NCBI GenBank assembly: GCA_004005435.1 | Contig: RZWH01000001.1 | Location: 62,001 to 126,000 of the forward strand | DNA length: 64,000 nt | Source of the DNA: Rhodobacteraceae bacterium CCMM004 | GTDB lineage: Bacteria > Pseudomonadota > Alphaproteobacteria > Rhodobacterales > Rhodobacteraceae | Direction of reading: 5' to 3' | Shown here: positions 31,734 to 40,364 of the stretch, one piece after another | How positions within the stretch are numbered: position 1 is the stretch's first letter | Layout: each line of letters begins with the position of its first letter | The notes under the pieces: model-generated | What the model saw: only the letters and a program-made list of their open reading frames with translations | Told to the model about the DNA's origin: nothing | Database searches by the model: none | Translations under genes and position numbers: made by a program

Positions 31734-33023
31734 ATGGCAGACCTCATCCTCGGACAGACCCTGAGCTTTGCCGGCGATCCGTTCGAAGAGGGGCCAGGGG
31801 TGGCGCGGCACGAGCGCCGGGGGGCGGTGCTGATCGCCGAGGGCCGCATCGCCGCCGTCGGCTCCGCCGACGCACTGACCGCCGCACATCCGGACGCCGC
31901 CGTGACGGACCTGGGCGCGGCGCTGATCCTGCCCGGCTTCGTCGACGCGCATATGCACTATCCGCAGACGGCGATGATCGCGAGCTGGGGCAAGCGGCTG
32001 ATCGACTGGCTGAACACCTACACCTTCGCCGAGGAGATGCGGCTCGCCGACCCCGCCTATGCGGCCGAGATCGCCGAGCGCACGCTGGACCTGGCGCTGG
32101 ACCACGGCACCACGACGCTCGGCAGCTTCTGCACCGTGCATGCGCACAGCGCCGATGCGATCTTCTCCGCCGCCGAGGGGCGGAGCATGGCGGTGGTGGC
32201 GGGCAAGACCTGCATGGACCGCAACACCCCGGAGGGGCTGCGCGATACGGCGCAGTCGGCCTACGACGACAGCGCCGCGCTGATCGCCCGGTGGCACGGA
32301 CGGGGCCGCGCGCGCTATGCCGTGACCCCCCGCTTCGCCCCCACTTCGACGCCCGAGCAGTTGGAGGCGCTGGGCGCGCTCTGGGCCGAGAACCCCACCT
32401 GCGCGATGCAGACCCACCTGAGCGAGCAGGTGGACGAGGTCGCTTGGGTCCGCGAGCTCTATCCTGAGGCGCGCGACTACCTCGACACCTACGAGGCGCG
32501 GGGGCTGATCGGGCCGGGCGCCCTGTTCGGCCACGCAATCCACCTGGAGCCGCGGGAACGCGACCGCCTGCGCGAGAGCGGGTCGGCGCTGATCCACTGC
32601 CCGACGTCGAACACGTTCATCGGATCGGGCCTCTTCGACACCGCCCGGGCCAAGACCGAGGGCCAGCGCGTGGGCCTGGCCACCGACACGGGCGGCGGTT
32701 CGTCGTTCTCGATGCTCAGGACCATGGCCGCGGCCTATGAGGTCGGGCAGTTGACGGGCACCGCGCTGCACCCGGCGCATCTGTTGTGGCTGGCGACCGA
32801 GGGGTCGGCCCGCACGCTGCGCATGGAGAACGAGGTGGGCACCCTGGCGACCGGGACCGCGGCGGATCTGGTGGCGCTGGACCTGGGCTCGACCCCTGCC
32901 ATCGCCCAGCGCGCGGCGCGGGCCGAGGACATCTGGGAGGCGGTGTTCCCGACGATCATGATGGGCGACGACCGGGCCGTCGCCGGGGTTTGGGTCGCGG
33001 GACGGCGCCTGCGAGGGGGGTGA
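31734..33023 (+). CDS. guaD: Guanine deaminase
   Basis: 429 residues of the amidohydrolase superfamily. Zinc-binding HxH in GFVDAHMHYPQTAMIASWGK, followed by QTHLSEQVDEVAWVREL and LFGHAIHLEPRERDRL, then GLATDTGGGSSFSMLRTM with the catalytic Asp. The PQT and GKRLIDWLNTYTFAEE segments are typical of guanine deaminase. It converts guanine to xanthine in purine catabolism. Start ATG 31734 gives the conserved MADLILGQTLSF. It is divergent from mgtE with 144 bases between. Confidence 0.93.
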   Translation: MADLILGQTLSFAGDPFEEGPGVARHERRGAVLIAEGRIAAVGSADALTAAHPDAAVTDLGAALILPGFVDAHMHYPQTAMIASWGKRLIDWLNTYTFAEEMRLADPAYAAEIAERTLDLALDHGTTTLGSFCTVHAHSADAIFSAAEGRSMAVVAGKTCMDRNTPEGLRDTAQSAYDDSAALIARWHGRGRARYAVTPRFAPTSTPEQLEALGALWAENPTCAMQTHLSEQVDEVAWVRELYPEARDYLDTYEARGLIGPGALFGHAIHLEPRERDRLRESGSALIHCPTSNTFIGSGLFDTARAKTEGQRVGLATDTGGGSSFSMLRTMAAAYEVGQLTGTALHPAHLLWLATEGSARTLRMENEVGTLATGTAADLVALDLGSTPAIAQRAARAEDIWEAVFPTIMMGDDRAVAGVWVAGRRLRGG

Positions 33024-33074
33024 CCCCCTGGGGTAGGAAGCCACGAGCGACGCGACGCCAGGATCCGGACACGA

Positions 33075-33203
33075 GGGCAGCGCCGTCCCGGCGGAGCTCG
33101 GCCGGGCGGCGGGCGCGGGCGACGGCAGCATCCACGCCGGAGCGGCTGAACCCCCCTCGCCAGACGCACCGCCCCCGGGGGGGGGGGCCGGGACAGGGGG
33201 CCT
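33075..33203 (+). repeat. GGGCAGCGCCGTCCC element, copy B
   Basis: Left end intact (33075-33089), interior block AGCGGCTGAACC...CTCGCCAGACGCACCGCCC shared with other copies, right end degenerate (GGGACAGGGGGCC). First of three copies in the 637-base gap 33024-33660 between the convergent guaD and phosphatase genes; that gap holds nothing else recognisable. Confidence 0.6.
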
Positions 33204-33275
33204 GAGGGATGCACGATGGTGCGTTCCGGCGAAACCTCCGGGGTGAGCCGCATTTTCCGCGCACAATGGGCGGCG

Positions 33276-33366
33276 GCGTCCCCCCGGGGCACGGTCGTGC
33301 GGCGCGCGAGGGGAACGCACGCCCCGGTGGCGTGGCGGCTGCACCAGCCCCGCCAACAGCACGGAA
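33276..33366 (+). repeat. GGGCAGCGCCGTCCC element, copy C (degenerate)
   Basis: A weak copy between B and A: GGCGGCGTCCCCCCGGGGC in place of the left end, then GGCGTGGCGGCTGCACCAGC and CCCGCCAACAGCAC, matching the order of the interior block. No right end is visible. Confidence 0.35.
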
Positions 33367-33419
33367 TCCAGCGCAACCGCCCGCAGTTGGCACGGCGAAA
33401 CGCGTCACCTGAGTGCGAC

Positions 33420-33544
33420 GGGCAGCGCCGTCCCGCCGGGGCTCGACAATGCAGCGCGAGACCCGGACACAAGCCCCGGCGGCGCGGCGGCTGAACCACC
33501 TCGCCAAATGCGCCGCCCCGGGGGGACCGGGACGAGCGCTGCCC
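33420..33544 (+). repeat. GGGCAGCGCCGTCCC element, copy A
   Basis: 125 bp. Left end 33420-33434 exact; right end 33529-33544 with one extra base. Inside, CCGCCGGGGCT (33433-33443) pairs with AGCCCCGGCGG (33472-33482), and GGCGGCGC (33478-33485) pairs with GCGCCGCC (33510-33517), so outer stem plus alternative inner hairpins could form. The element lies 3' of guaD. Confidence 0.7.
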
Positions 33545-33660
33545 GGCGGTGCCCGCCGGGCGGGGCCGGGCGTGGGGCGGGGCGGGGCGAGATGTTCGGG
33601 ACCTTCGGTTGCTGGAACGCCGTTGCCTGGACGGTGGAACGGCGCTCGAACGCCCGGCGC

Positions 33661-34467
33661 CTATTTCGCCTGGGCGAGCAGGGCCAGCGCCTCGGCGTGG
33701 ATCTCGCGGTTCGCCGCGGCGATTACCCGTCCCCCGGCCTCGGCCGGGCCGCCCTGCCAATCGCTGACGCATCCGCCCGCGGCGGCCACCACCGCCATCG
33801 GCCCCTGGATGTCGTAGGATTCCAGGCCCGCCTCGATCACCAAGTCCACATGCCCCGCGGCCACCAGCGCGTAGGCATAGCAGTCGAGCCCGTAGCGGGT
33901 GAGCTGCGCCCGCTCGGCCACGGCGCGAAAGGCCGCGCCCTCTTCGGGCGTGCCGACTTCGGGAAAGGTGGTCATCACGATCGCTTCGGCCAGCGGGCGG
34001 GGCGGCCGCGCGGCGATGGCACGACGGCTCCAGCGGTCGTTCAGCCAAGCCCCGCGCGGGCTGCCGAAGAACCGCTCGCCGGTATGGGGCTGGTCGATCA
34101 GCCCCAGGATCGGCGCGCCGCCGTCGTTCACCGCGATGAGGGTGCCCCAGGTCGGCGCTCCGGCCAGATAGGCCCGCGTGCCGTCGATGGGGTCGAGCAC
34201 CCAGGTCAGTCCCGTGGTCCCCGCCTGCGCGCCCAACTCTTCGCCCAGCACCCCGTCGTCGGGGCGGCGGTCGTGGAGGACCGCGCGCATCGCCAGCTCC
34301 CCGGCACGGTCGCCGGCGGTCACAGGGTCGAACACCGCGCCCTTGGACCGGGTGTCCAGGTCGCCGCTGCGGAAAAACCGCATCGTCTCAACCGCGGCCG
34401 CGTCGGCCATGGCCAGGGCGGTGTCGGTCAGACTGTCGATGAGGCCGGGATCGAAGGCGGCGGGCAT
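33661..34467 (-). CDS. hisN: Inositol-monophosphatase-family phosphatase, probably histidinol-phosphatase HisN
   Basis: 268 residues. Metal-binding motifs of the family are intact: GEELGAQAGT, WVLDPIDGTRAYLAGAPTWG and YDIQGPMAVVAAAGG. The form DPIDGTRAYLAG..WGTLIA is the one seen in HisN-type histidinol-phosphatases rather than in true inositol phosphatases, so the reaction is probably L-histidinol phosphate to L-histidinol in histidine synthesis. No other his gene is nearby, so the assignment rests on the motif pattern. Confidence 0.8.
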   Translation of the reverse strand: MPAAFDPGLIDSLTDTALAMADAAAVETMRFFRSGDLDTRSKGAVFDPVTAGDRAGELAMRAVLHDRRPDDGVLGEELGAQAGTTGLTWVLDPIDGTRAYLAGAPTWGTLIAVNDGGAPILGLIDQPHTGERFFGSPRGAWLNDRWSRRAIAARPPRPLAEAIVMTTFPEVGTPEEGAAFRAVAERAQLTRYGLDCYAYALVAAGHVDLVIEAGLESYDIQGPMAVVAAAGGCVSDWQGGPAEAGGRVIAAANREIHAEALALLAQAK

Positions 34468-34535
34468 GGCGGGGACACCGGTATCGTGTCCTCCGGCCCT
34501 AGCCCACCCCGCCGCGCGGGGTCAAGCGCGGCCGG

Positions 34536-34904
34536 TCAGGGGGCGTCGCTGAGAACCCGCGCCAGCTCGAACAGGCGGCGGCGCTGGTTTTCCGGGATGG
34601 CATAGTAGGACCGGATCAGCTCCAACGCTTCCTTGTCGGCGAGGATGTCGTGGGCGGCGGCGGCGGTGTCGTGCGCGCCCTCCTCCCCATCCATGCCTTC
34701 GAAGAAGAATGCCACCGGAACGTCGAGCGCATCGGCAATGTCCCACAGCCGCGAGGCGCTGATGCGGTTCATGCCGGTTTCATACTTTTGGATCTGTTGG
34801 AACTTGATCCCGACCTTCTCGGCCAGTTGCTGCTGGGTCTGGCCCACCATCCAACGGCGGTGACGCACGCGCTTCCCCACATGCACATCCACTGGATGCT
34901 TCAT
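34536..34904 (-). CDS. XRE-family transcriptional regulator
   Basis: 122 residues. HTH_3 domain at about 10-65: VGKRVRHRRWMVGQTQQQLA, VGIKFQQIQKYETGMNRISA, SRLWDIADALDVPVAFFFEG. The C-terminal part (DKEALELIRSYYAIPENQRR) is a short helical segment common to a widespread alphaproteobacterial XRE group. Start ATG 34904. The region upstream, shared with the divergent quinone oxidoreductase gene, has several GTTG/CAAC inverted repeats that may be its operator, suggesting autoregulation. Confidence 0.9.
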   Translation of the reverse strand: MKHPVDVHVGKRVRHRRWMVGQTQQQLAEKVGIKFQQIQKYETGMNRISASRLWDIADALDVPVAFFFEGMDGEEGAHDTAAAAHDILADKEALELIRSYYAIPENQRRRLFELARVLSDAP

Positions 34905-34933
34905 ATCGACAACCCTTCATTCACTTGCAATTT

Positions 34934-34996
34934 TGGTTGTCGCGGACAATCAACCATCGACGAGAGTCGCTCAACCTGATTTTTAGGACAGGTTGA
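34934..34996. promoter_or_regulatory. Inverted-repeat operator candidates
   Basis: In the 241-base divergent gap between the XRE gene and the quinone oxidoreductase gene: TTGTCGCGGACAA (34937-34949) is a perfect palindrome nested in TGGTTG...CAACCA (34934-34956), and TCAACCTG (34971-34978) pairs perfectly with CAGGTTGA (34989-34996). All share a GTTG/CAAC half-site. Binding by the XRE protein is inference. Confidence 0.5.
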
Positions 34997-35145
34997 ATCA
35001 CTCTCCCTAGGGGCGAGCCCGCGATTCCCCGGCGCGCGGGGCGCTGCGGAACCAGGGCCGAAACAAAGACGGATCGGGAAGCCCATCGAACCTCGTCATC
35101 GGCGCTCCGGTATCCTAAGGACAGGGAAGCATCGCGGAGTTTCTC

Positions 35146-36129
35146 ATGAAAGCTTATCAAATCATAGCTTTGGGGCAAGAGCCCGTTTTGCGCGAGGTCC
35201 CCGATCCGATACCCGCTCCGGGCGAAGTGGCGGTTCGCATCGCAGCGGCGGGACTGAACTTCGCCGATCTCTTGATGGTCCGCGGGCAGTATCAAGAGCG
35301 CCCCGACCTTCCCGCCACATTGGGGCTGGAACTGGCCGGAATAGTCGAAAAAACTGCCGATGACGTGACGTCATTCCGTTCGGGCGACCGTGTGGCGGTG
35401 TTTTCGGGCCAGGGCGGCCTGGCCGAACGGGGCTGTTTTCCCGCCGACCGCTGCGTCGCATTGCCCGATGCGATGCCCTTCGACGTCGCCGCGGGGTTCC
35501 TCATCGCCTACGGCACCTCGCATCTGGCCCTGACCCGAGCCGCACGCCTGGCCGAGGGTGAAACGCTGGTCGTCTTGGGGGCGGCGGGGGGCGTCGGCCT
35601 CACCGCGGTCGAGATCGGCCATCGGCTGGGGGCCCGCGTCGTCGCGGTGGCGCGGGGGGCGGAGAAGCTGGCCGTCGCCGAGGCGGCCGGGGCCACCCAC
35701 CTGATCGACAGTGAACGCGAGGACCTGCGCGCCGCGCTCAAGGCGCTGGGTGGGGCCGACGTGGTCTACGACGCAGTGGGCGGCCGCGCGTCCGAAGCGG
35801 CGATGCGCGCCTGCCGGCCCGAGGCGCGGGTGCTCCTCATCGGCTTCGCCAGCGGCGACGTGCCGGAGGTGCGCGCCAACCACCTCCTGGTCAAGAACGT
35901 CTCGGTCCACGGGTTCTACTGGGGCGGCTTCATGCGCTTTGCCCCCCAGGCGGTGGCCGGGTCGCTGCGCACACTTTTCGATTGGTATGCCGCGGGGCAG
36001 CTCACGCCGCATGTGAGCCACCGCCTGCCCCTCTCCCGCACCGCCGAGGGGCTGGACCTCCTGCGCAGCCGCCGCGCCACGGGCAAGGTGGTGATCGTCA
36101 TGGACGGGGCGGATCAGAGCGCGCCGTAG
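35146..36129 (+). CDS. NADPH:quinone oxidoreductase (zinc-type alcohol dehydrogenase superfamily)
   Basis: 327 residues. MDR fold: AAAGLNFADLLMVRGQYQER and LGLELAGIVEKTADDVTSFR in the catalytic domain, GAAGGVGLTAVEIGHRLGAR as the nucleotide-binding motif, and RRATGKVVIVMD at the end. The catalytic zinc cysteines are absent, as in QorA/crystallin-type quinone reductases. It overlaps the convergent LysR gene by 16 bases. The AT-rich stretch upstream is unusual for this window and probably carries the promoter and operator. Confidence 0.9.
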   Translation: MKAYQIIALGQEPVLREVPDPIPAPGEVAVRIAAAGLNFADLLMVRGQYQERPDLPATLGLELAGIVEKTADDVTSFRSGDRVAVFSGQGGLAERGCFPADRCVALPDAMPFDVAAGFLIAYGTSHLALTRAARLAEGETLVVLGAAGGVGLTAVEIGHRLGARVVAVARGAEKLAVAEAAGATHLIDSEREDLRAALKALGGADVVYDAVGGRASEAAMRACRPEARVLLIGFASGDVPEVRANHLLVKNVSVHGFYWGGFMRFAPQAVAGSLRTLFDWYAAGQLTPHVSHRLPLSRTAEGLDLLRSRRATGKVVIVMDGADQSAP

Positions 36130-36968
36130 TGCTGGCGTAGCAGCTCCGCCATGGCGGAGTGCACCGCGCCTTTGGCCGGCTCGGCGCGGTAGAGGTTGAT
36201 CTTTTGCATCGACAGGTCGGGCAGTCCGCAGCCCGTCGGCAGCGGCTCGGTATAAGGCGGCTCGGTCCCCTCGATGCAGGCGTGGATCGCCAGGTCGGCG
36301 GCGACCGTGGCCTCGATGGCGCGGTCGGTGTCGGACTCGACCGCCATCACCCAGGGCACTCCGGCCCGGTCCAGCGCCGCCTGCGCGCCCTTGCGAAAGA
36401 TGCAGTGCGAGCCGAAGGCCAGCCGTAGCGGACGGTCGCGGAACGCGGTCCCGCCCTCGGCCCCGATCCACACCAGCGGCAGCGCCGCCAGGGTTTCGCC
36501 CCCCGGATCGCAGCCGTCCTCGGTCGTGAGGATGAAATCGCACTCCCCCCGCCCGAACATCTGTTTGAGCCGGCTGGTGTAGGACGACACCAGTTGCAGC
36601 CGCACCCGGGGGAAGTCGGTGGCGAACTTGTGCAGGATCCGCGGGATCGCCGGATAGACGATGTCGTGGGGCACGCCGAGAACCACGTCCCCCTCGTAGT
36701 CGTCGTCGGTCATGCGCGAGATCGCCTCGTCGTTGAGCTCTAGCATCCTCCGGGCATAGCTGAGGAGCTGTTCGCCTGCGCTGGTCAGCGACACCGACCG
36801 CGACGAGCGGTCCAAGAGCTTGACCCCCAGGCTCTCCTCCAGCCGCTTGAGCTGCATCGACACAGCCGACTGGGTGAGATTGAGGAACCCCGACGCGCGG
36901 GTGACCCCGCCGGTTTCGGCGACGGTCACGAACGAGCGGAGGGCGGTCATGTCGAGAATGCGGGACAC
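36114..36968 (-). CDS. LysR-family transcriptional regulator
   Basis: 284 residues. N-terminal winged helix-turn-helix MTALRSFVTVAETGGVTRAS, LNLTQSAVSMQLKRLEESLG, VKLLDRSSRSVSLTSAGEQL, then a LysR substrate-binding domain (DVVLGVPHDIVYPAIPRILH). The start is best placed at GTG 36968 (VSRILDMTALRSF), with AGGAG eight bases upstream; the ATG six codons later is possible. Its effector is unknown. It is divergent from a DUF1127 gene with an AT-rich gap between them. Confidence 0.92.
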   Translation of the reverse strand: MSRILDMTALRSFVTVAETGGVTRASGFLNLTQSAVSMQLKRLEESLGVKLLDRSSRSVSLTSAGEQLLSYARRMLELNDEAISRMTDDDYEGDVVLGVPHDIVYPAIPRILHKFATDFPRVRLQLVSSYTSRLKQMFGRGECDFILTTEDGCDPGGETLAALPLVWIGAEGGTAFRDRPLRLAFGSHCIFRKGAQAALDRAGVPWVMAVESDTDRAIEATVAADLAIHACIEGTEPPYTEPLPTGCGLPDLSMQKINLYRAEPAKGAVHSAMAELLRQHYGAL

Positions 36969-37010
36969 ATCAATACTCCTGATGCGAGACGTCAAAAACA
37001 TTCGTTTTTC

Positions 37011-37023
37011 ATATGGACCATAT
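37011..37023. promoter_or_regulatory. Palindrome ATATGGACCATAT, LysR operator candidate
   Basis: A perfect 13-bp palindrome between the LysR start and the DUF1127 gene, in an AT-rich 125-base gap. A second CCATATT half lies just downstream. Position and symmetry fit a LysR-type binding site; no direct proof. Confidence 0.4.
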
Positions 37024-37093
37024 CTCCCCATATTCATCAACAGAAATGATGCGTCTCCCTGGCGCCATCACGAAAACGATAAGGAAAATGCCG

Positions 37094-37315
37094 ATGACCC
37101 CCTCACGCACCCTCGGGTCGGCGCGTGTCGGCGCGCCCCGCAGCCGCATGTCGTTGTTGGCCCGTATCCTCGGGCTGGCCGATCTCCAGCGCAGCCGCGC
37201 GCGTCTGGCCACGCTGGACGACCACATCCTGAACGATATCGGCCTCACCCGCGACGACGCCGAGGCCGAAGCGCGGCGCCCGCTCTGGGATCCGCCGGTC
37301 GGCTGGCGCCGCTGA
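37094..37315 (+). CDS. DUF1127 small protein
   Basis: About 73 residues. The C-terminal half carries the DUF1127 pattern LATLDDHILNDIGLTRDDAE followed by ARRPLWDPPVGWRR. Small Arg-rich DUF1127 proteins are linked to RNA binding and to phosphate and carbon control in alphaproteobacteria. ATG 37094 is chosen because AAGGA lies at a good distance; ATG 37088 and an upstream ATG at 37013 in the same frame are possible. It sits divergent from the LysR gene. Confidence 0.82.
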   Translation: MTPSRTLGSARVGAPRSRMSLLARILGLADLQRSRARLATLDDHILNDIGLTRDDAEAEARRPLWDPPVGWRR

Positions 37316-37375
37316 GCCCGGCCCGGGCCGCCGCCGATTCCCGACAGAAAGGCTTATGAATAGCGGCCATGCGCC

Positions 37376-37404
37376 TTGAAATGGCGGCCCTCCTTGACGA
37401 TATT
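37376..37404 (+). promoter_or_regulatory. Promoter candidate for the Bax-inhibitor-1 gene
   Basis: TTGAAA (37376-37381), a spacer of exactly 17 bases, then GATATT (37399-37404), about 65 bases before the ATG at 37469. This is a good match to a housekeeping promoter, and the CTTGAA start would also suit a heat-shock sigma factor. Confidence 0.45.
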
Positions 37405-37468
37405 TGCGCCAAGGGCGGCCCGCCTGCGTGCGGCCTCCTTCGACATGAGATTTCTTTGGAGGCGATCA

Positions 37469-38206
37469 ATGGCTGACTATCAGACGATCCGGACCGGAGC
37501 GCCCGCACGCTCGGCCGTGATCGACCAAGGGCTCCGCGCCCATATGAACAAGGTCTACGGCACGATGTCCGTGGGCATGCTGGTCACGGCGGGCGTGGCC
37601 TGGGCGGTGGGCTCGTCCCCCGCACTTCTGTCGATCTTCCGCGATCCGGTGACGCTGAGCCCGAACATCCTGGGCTGGATCATCATGTTCGCGCCGCTGA
37701 TCATGGTGTTCGCCTTCGGCGCCGCCATCAACCGGCTGTCGGCCGCGGGCGCGCAGCTGTTCTTCTACGTCTTCGCGGCCGTGATGGGCCTGTCGATCTC
37801 GTGGATCTTCGCCGCGTTCACGGGCCTGTCGATCGCACAGACCTTCCTGGTGACGTCCATCGCGTTCGCCGGCCTGTCGCTGTGGGGCTACACCACCAAA
37901 AAGGACATCTCCGGCTGGGGATCGTTCCTGATCATGGGGGTCATCGGCCTGGTGGTGGCGATGATCGTCAACCTGTTCCTGCAGTCGCCCGCGATCATGT
38001 TCGCGGTGTCGGCCCTGGGCGTGCTGATCTTCGCGGGTCTCACCGCCTACGACACCCAGCGGATCAAGACCGACTATATCGCCCATGCGCAGGCGATGGA
38101 TCAGGAGTGGTTGGACAAGTCCGCCATCATGGGGGCGCTGAACCTCTACCTGAACTTCATCAACCTGTTCATGTTCCTGCTCCAGTTCCTCGGCAACCGC
38201 GAGTGA
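37469..38206 (+). CDS. Bax inhibitor-1/YccA family membrane protein
   Basis: 245 residues with seven hydrophobic segments, for example VGMLVTAGVAWAVGSSPALL, IIMFAPLIMVFAFGAAINRL and AIMFAVSALGVLIFAGLTAY, then YDTQRIKTDYIAHAQ and LNLYLNFINLFMFLLQFLGN. This is the BI-1 (TMBIM) fold, whose members leak calcium or protons and bind FtsH in bacteria. ATG 37469 has TTTGGAGG upstream. A clear rho-independent terminator follows. Confidence 0.93.
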   Translation: MADYQTIRTGAPARSAVIDQGLRAHMNKVYGTMSVGMLVTAGVAWAVGSSPALLSIFRDPVTLSPNILGWIIMFAPLIMVFAFGAAINRLSAAGAQLFFYVFAAVMGLSISWIFAAFTGLSIAQTFLVTSIAFAGLSLWGYTTKKDISGWGSFLIMGVIGLVVAMIVNLFLQSPAIMFAVSALGVLIFAGLTAYDTQRIKTDYIAHAQAMDQEWLDKSAIMGALNLYLNFINLFMFLLQFLGNRE

Positions 38207-38232
38207 CGCGGCAGAGCGTTTGAGAGATTCCA

Positions 38233-38259
38233 GGCCGCCCCCACCGGGGCGGCCTTTTT
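38233..38259 (+). terminator. Rho-independent terminator
   Basis: GGCCGCCCC (38233-38241), a four-base loop, GGGGCGGCC (38246-38254), then TTTTT. It terminates the Bax-inhibitor-1 transcript; the cupin gene begins only 23 bases after it. Confidence 0.9.
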
Positions 38260-38281
38260 CGTTGCCCAAGTGGAGGACGCC

Positions 38282-38749
38282 ATGCCGAAACTGACCGAAA
38301 CCGACGTCGCGCGAGAGGCCGACGACGACGGCGTCTGCGGCCCGGTCGAGATCCTGCGCTTCGGCGACAGCGGCGGCCTGACCCAGTTCGGCGCGAACCT
38401 GGAGATCCTGCCACCCGGCTCGCGCTCGGCGCAGAAACACTGGCACGCCGCCGAGGACGAGTTCCTCTACGTCCTGGAGGGCACGCTGATCCTGCACGAA
38501 GGCGACGCCGAGATCGCAATCGCCGCCGGAGAGGCGGCCGCGTTTCCGGCGGGCCGCGCCGTGGGACACTGCCTGGAGAACCTCGGCGCCGCGCCCGCGC
38601 GCTATCTGATCGTCGGCACCCGCGCGGCGCAGGACGTCGTCACCTATGCCGATCTGGACCGCGTCCTGACGGTGGACCGCGCCGCACGCACGCACGTCTG
38701 GACCGATGCCGCGGGACGTCCCGCCGCGTCCGCCTACGCCATGGACTGA
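38282..38749 (+). CDS. Cupin-domain protein
   Basis: 155 residues with a single cupin barrel. Motif 1 is visible as PPGSRSAQKHWHAAEDEFLYVLEG (metal ligands His, His and Glu within it), and motif 2 as FPAGRAVGHCLENLG. Such proteins may be small-molecule binding or isomerase-like enzymes; the substrate is unknown. ATG 38282 has GGAGG upstream. It lies 73 bases before the ThDP enzyme and may be co-expressed with it, from a promoter within or after the terminator. Confidence 0.87.
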   Translation: MPKLTETDVAREADDDGVCGPVEILRFGDSGGLTQFGANLEILPPGSRSAQKHWHAAEDEFLYVLEGTLILHEGDAEIAIAAGEAAAFPAGRAVGHCLENLGAAPARYLIVGTRAAQDVVTYADLDRVLTVDRAARTHVWTDAAGRPAASAYAMD

Positions 38750-38822
38750 GGCCGCTTTTGCGGCTGGCCCCGGAGCGGCGGACGTGGTTCCTTGCCCCCC
38801 GACGATGACGGGGGAGCGGGAC

Positions 38823-40364
38823 ATGAACGGGGCCGATACGCTGGTCGGGACGCTGCTGGCGTCGGGGGTGGACACCTGTTTCGCCAACCCCGGCACGTCC
38901 GAGATGCATTTCGTCGCGGCTCTGGACGCCAACCCCGACATGCGCTGCGTGCTGTGCCTGTTCGAAGGCGGCGTCACCGGGGCCGCCGACGGCTATGCCC
39001 GCATGTCCGGCGGCGTGGCGGCGACGCTGCTGCACCTCGCCCCGGGCTTCGGCAACGGCCACGCCAACCTGCACAACGCCTCCAAGGCCGGGGTGGGGAT
39101 CGTCAACGTGGTCGGCGACCACGCCCAGCGTCACCTGCGCTACGAGGCCCCGCTCAAGGGCGACATCGAGGGCGTGGCGGGGTCGGTCTCGTCCTGGGTG
39201 CGGCGAGCGGCCGGCCCGGAGAGCGTCGCCCGCGACGCCGCCGAGGCGGTGGCGGCCGCGCGGTCGGGGGGTGGGCGCATCGCCACGCTGATCCTGCCCG
39301 CCGATGCCGCATGGGGCGCGGCAGAAGGCGCGGCCAAGGCCCCTGCCCCGCCCCCGCTCCTGCGCCCCGATCCCGCTCAGGTCGCCGCCGCGGCGGACGC
39401 TCTGCGCCGCCCCGGCGCGGCGCTCGTGGTGTCGGGCCCCGGCCTCCACGGCGCGCCGGCCGAGGACGCGGGCCGCATCGCCGCGGCCACCGGCTGCCGC
39501 CTGATTGCGCCGTTCTTCGCCCCCCGCCTGAGGGGCGGCGCGGGCGCACCGGCGGTCGAGCGGATGCAATACGTCGTCGAGGAGAACTCAGCGTTCTTCG
39601 ACGGCGTCGCGCACATGGTGCTGGTGGGTGCGGACCGGCCGGTGAACTTCTTTGCCTACCCGGGCAAGCCGTCGACGCCCGAGCCGCCGGGGGCGACCCA
39701 CGACCCGCTCTGCCCGCCGGGCTGGGACGTGGCGTGGACGCTCGCCGCCCTGGTGGACGCGGTCGGCCCGGCCGAGCCCCGGCGCAACGCCTCCGCCCGG
39801 CCCGAGGCGCCCACCGGGCCGATCACGCCGCAGACCGTCGGTGCCGCCGTCGCCCGCGCCCTGCCCGACGAGACGGTGATTGTGAACGAGGCGGTGACGG
39901 CGGGCCTAACGCTCGCCCCCGCCCTGCGCGGGGCGCCGCCCCACGACCTGCTCAGCAACACCGGCGGCGCCATCGGCATGTGCCTGCCGCTGGCCGTGGG
40001 CGCCGCCGTCGCCGCGCCCGGACGCCGTGTCCTGGCGCTGACCGGCGACGGCTCGGCCATGTATACCCTGCAATCCCTCTGGACCATGGCGCGCGAGCGG
40101 CTGGACGTCACCGTCGTCGTCTTCGCCAACCGCGGCTACCGCATCCTGCGGCTGGAGATGGCAAACCTCGGCGTCACCGACTACGGCCGCAACGCGCAGC
40201 GCATGTTCGACGTGGAGGACCCCTCGCTCGACTGGCAGGCGCTGGCCTGCGGACACGGCGTGCCGTCCGAGCGGGTGGAGACGGCCGAGGCGCTGGAGGC
40301 CGCGATCGCCCGCGCCTCGGCAACCCCCGGCCCCACCTTGATCGAGGCGGTCATGGCGAGCTGA
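38823..40364 (+). CDS. Thiamine-diphosphate enzyme, acetolactate synthase large-subunit family
   Basis: 513 residues. The catalytic glutamate lies in CLFEGGVTGAADGYARMSGG, the central domain contains GAALVVSGPGLHGAP, and the ThDP/Mg motif is LTGDGSAMYTLQSLW ending in FANRGYRILRLEM. Probably cytoplasmic. No small regulatory subunit gene is nearby, and the sequence looks like the group often annotated as 'acetolactate synthase large subunit' without proof, so it may use a different 2-oxo acid. It overlaps the convergent GNAT gene by 14 bases. Confidence 0.87.
   Translation: MNGADTLVGTLLASGVDTCFANPGTSEMHFVAALDANPDMRCVLCLFEGGVTGAADGYARMSGGVAATLLHLAPGFGNGHANLHNASKAGVGIVNVVGDHAQRHLRYEAPLKGDIEGVAGSVSSWVRRAAGPESVARDAAEAVAAARSGGGRIATLILPADAAWGAAEGAAKAPAPPPLLRPDPAQVAAAADALRRPGAALVVSGPGLHGAPAEDAGRIAAATGCRLIAPFFAPRLRGGAGAPAVERMQYVVEENSAFFDGVAHMVLVGADRPVNFFAYPGKPSTPEPPGATHDPLCPPGWDVAWTLAALVDAVGPAEPRRNASARPEAPTGPITPQTVGAAVARALPDETVIVNEAVTAGLTLAPALRGAPPHDLLSNTGGAIGMCLPLAVGAAVAAPGRRVLALTGDGSAMYTLQSLWTMARERLDVTVVVFANRGYRILRLEMANLGVTDYGRNAQRMFDVEDPSLDWQALACGHGVPSERVETAEALEAAIARASATPGPTLIEAVMAS

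Noticed and set aside
38823-40364. Calling the ThDP enzyme a true acetolactate synthase (ilvB)
   Set aside because: No small subunit or other branched-chain gene is nearby, and family annotation alone does not establish the substrate.
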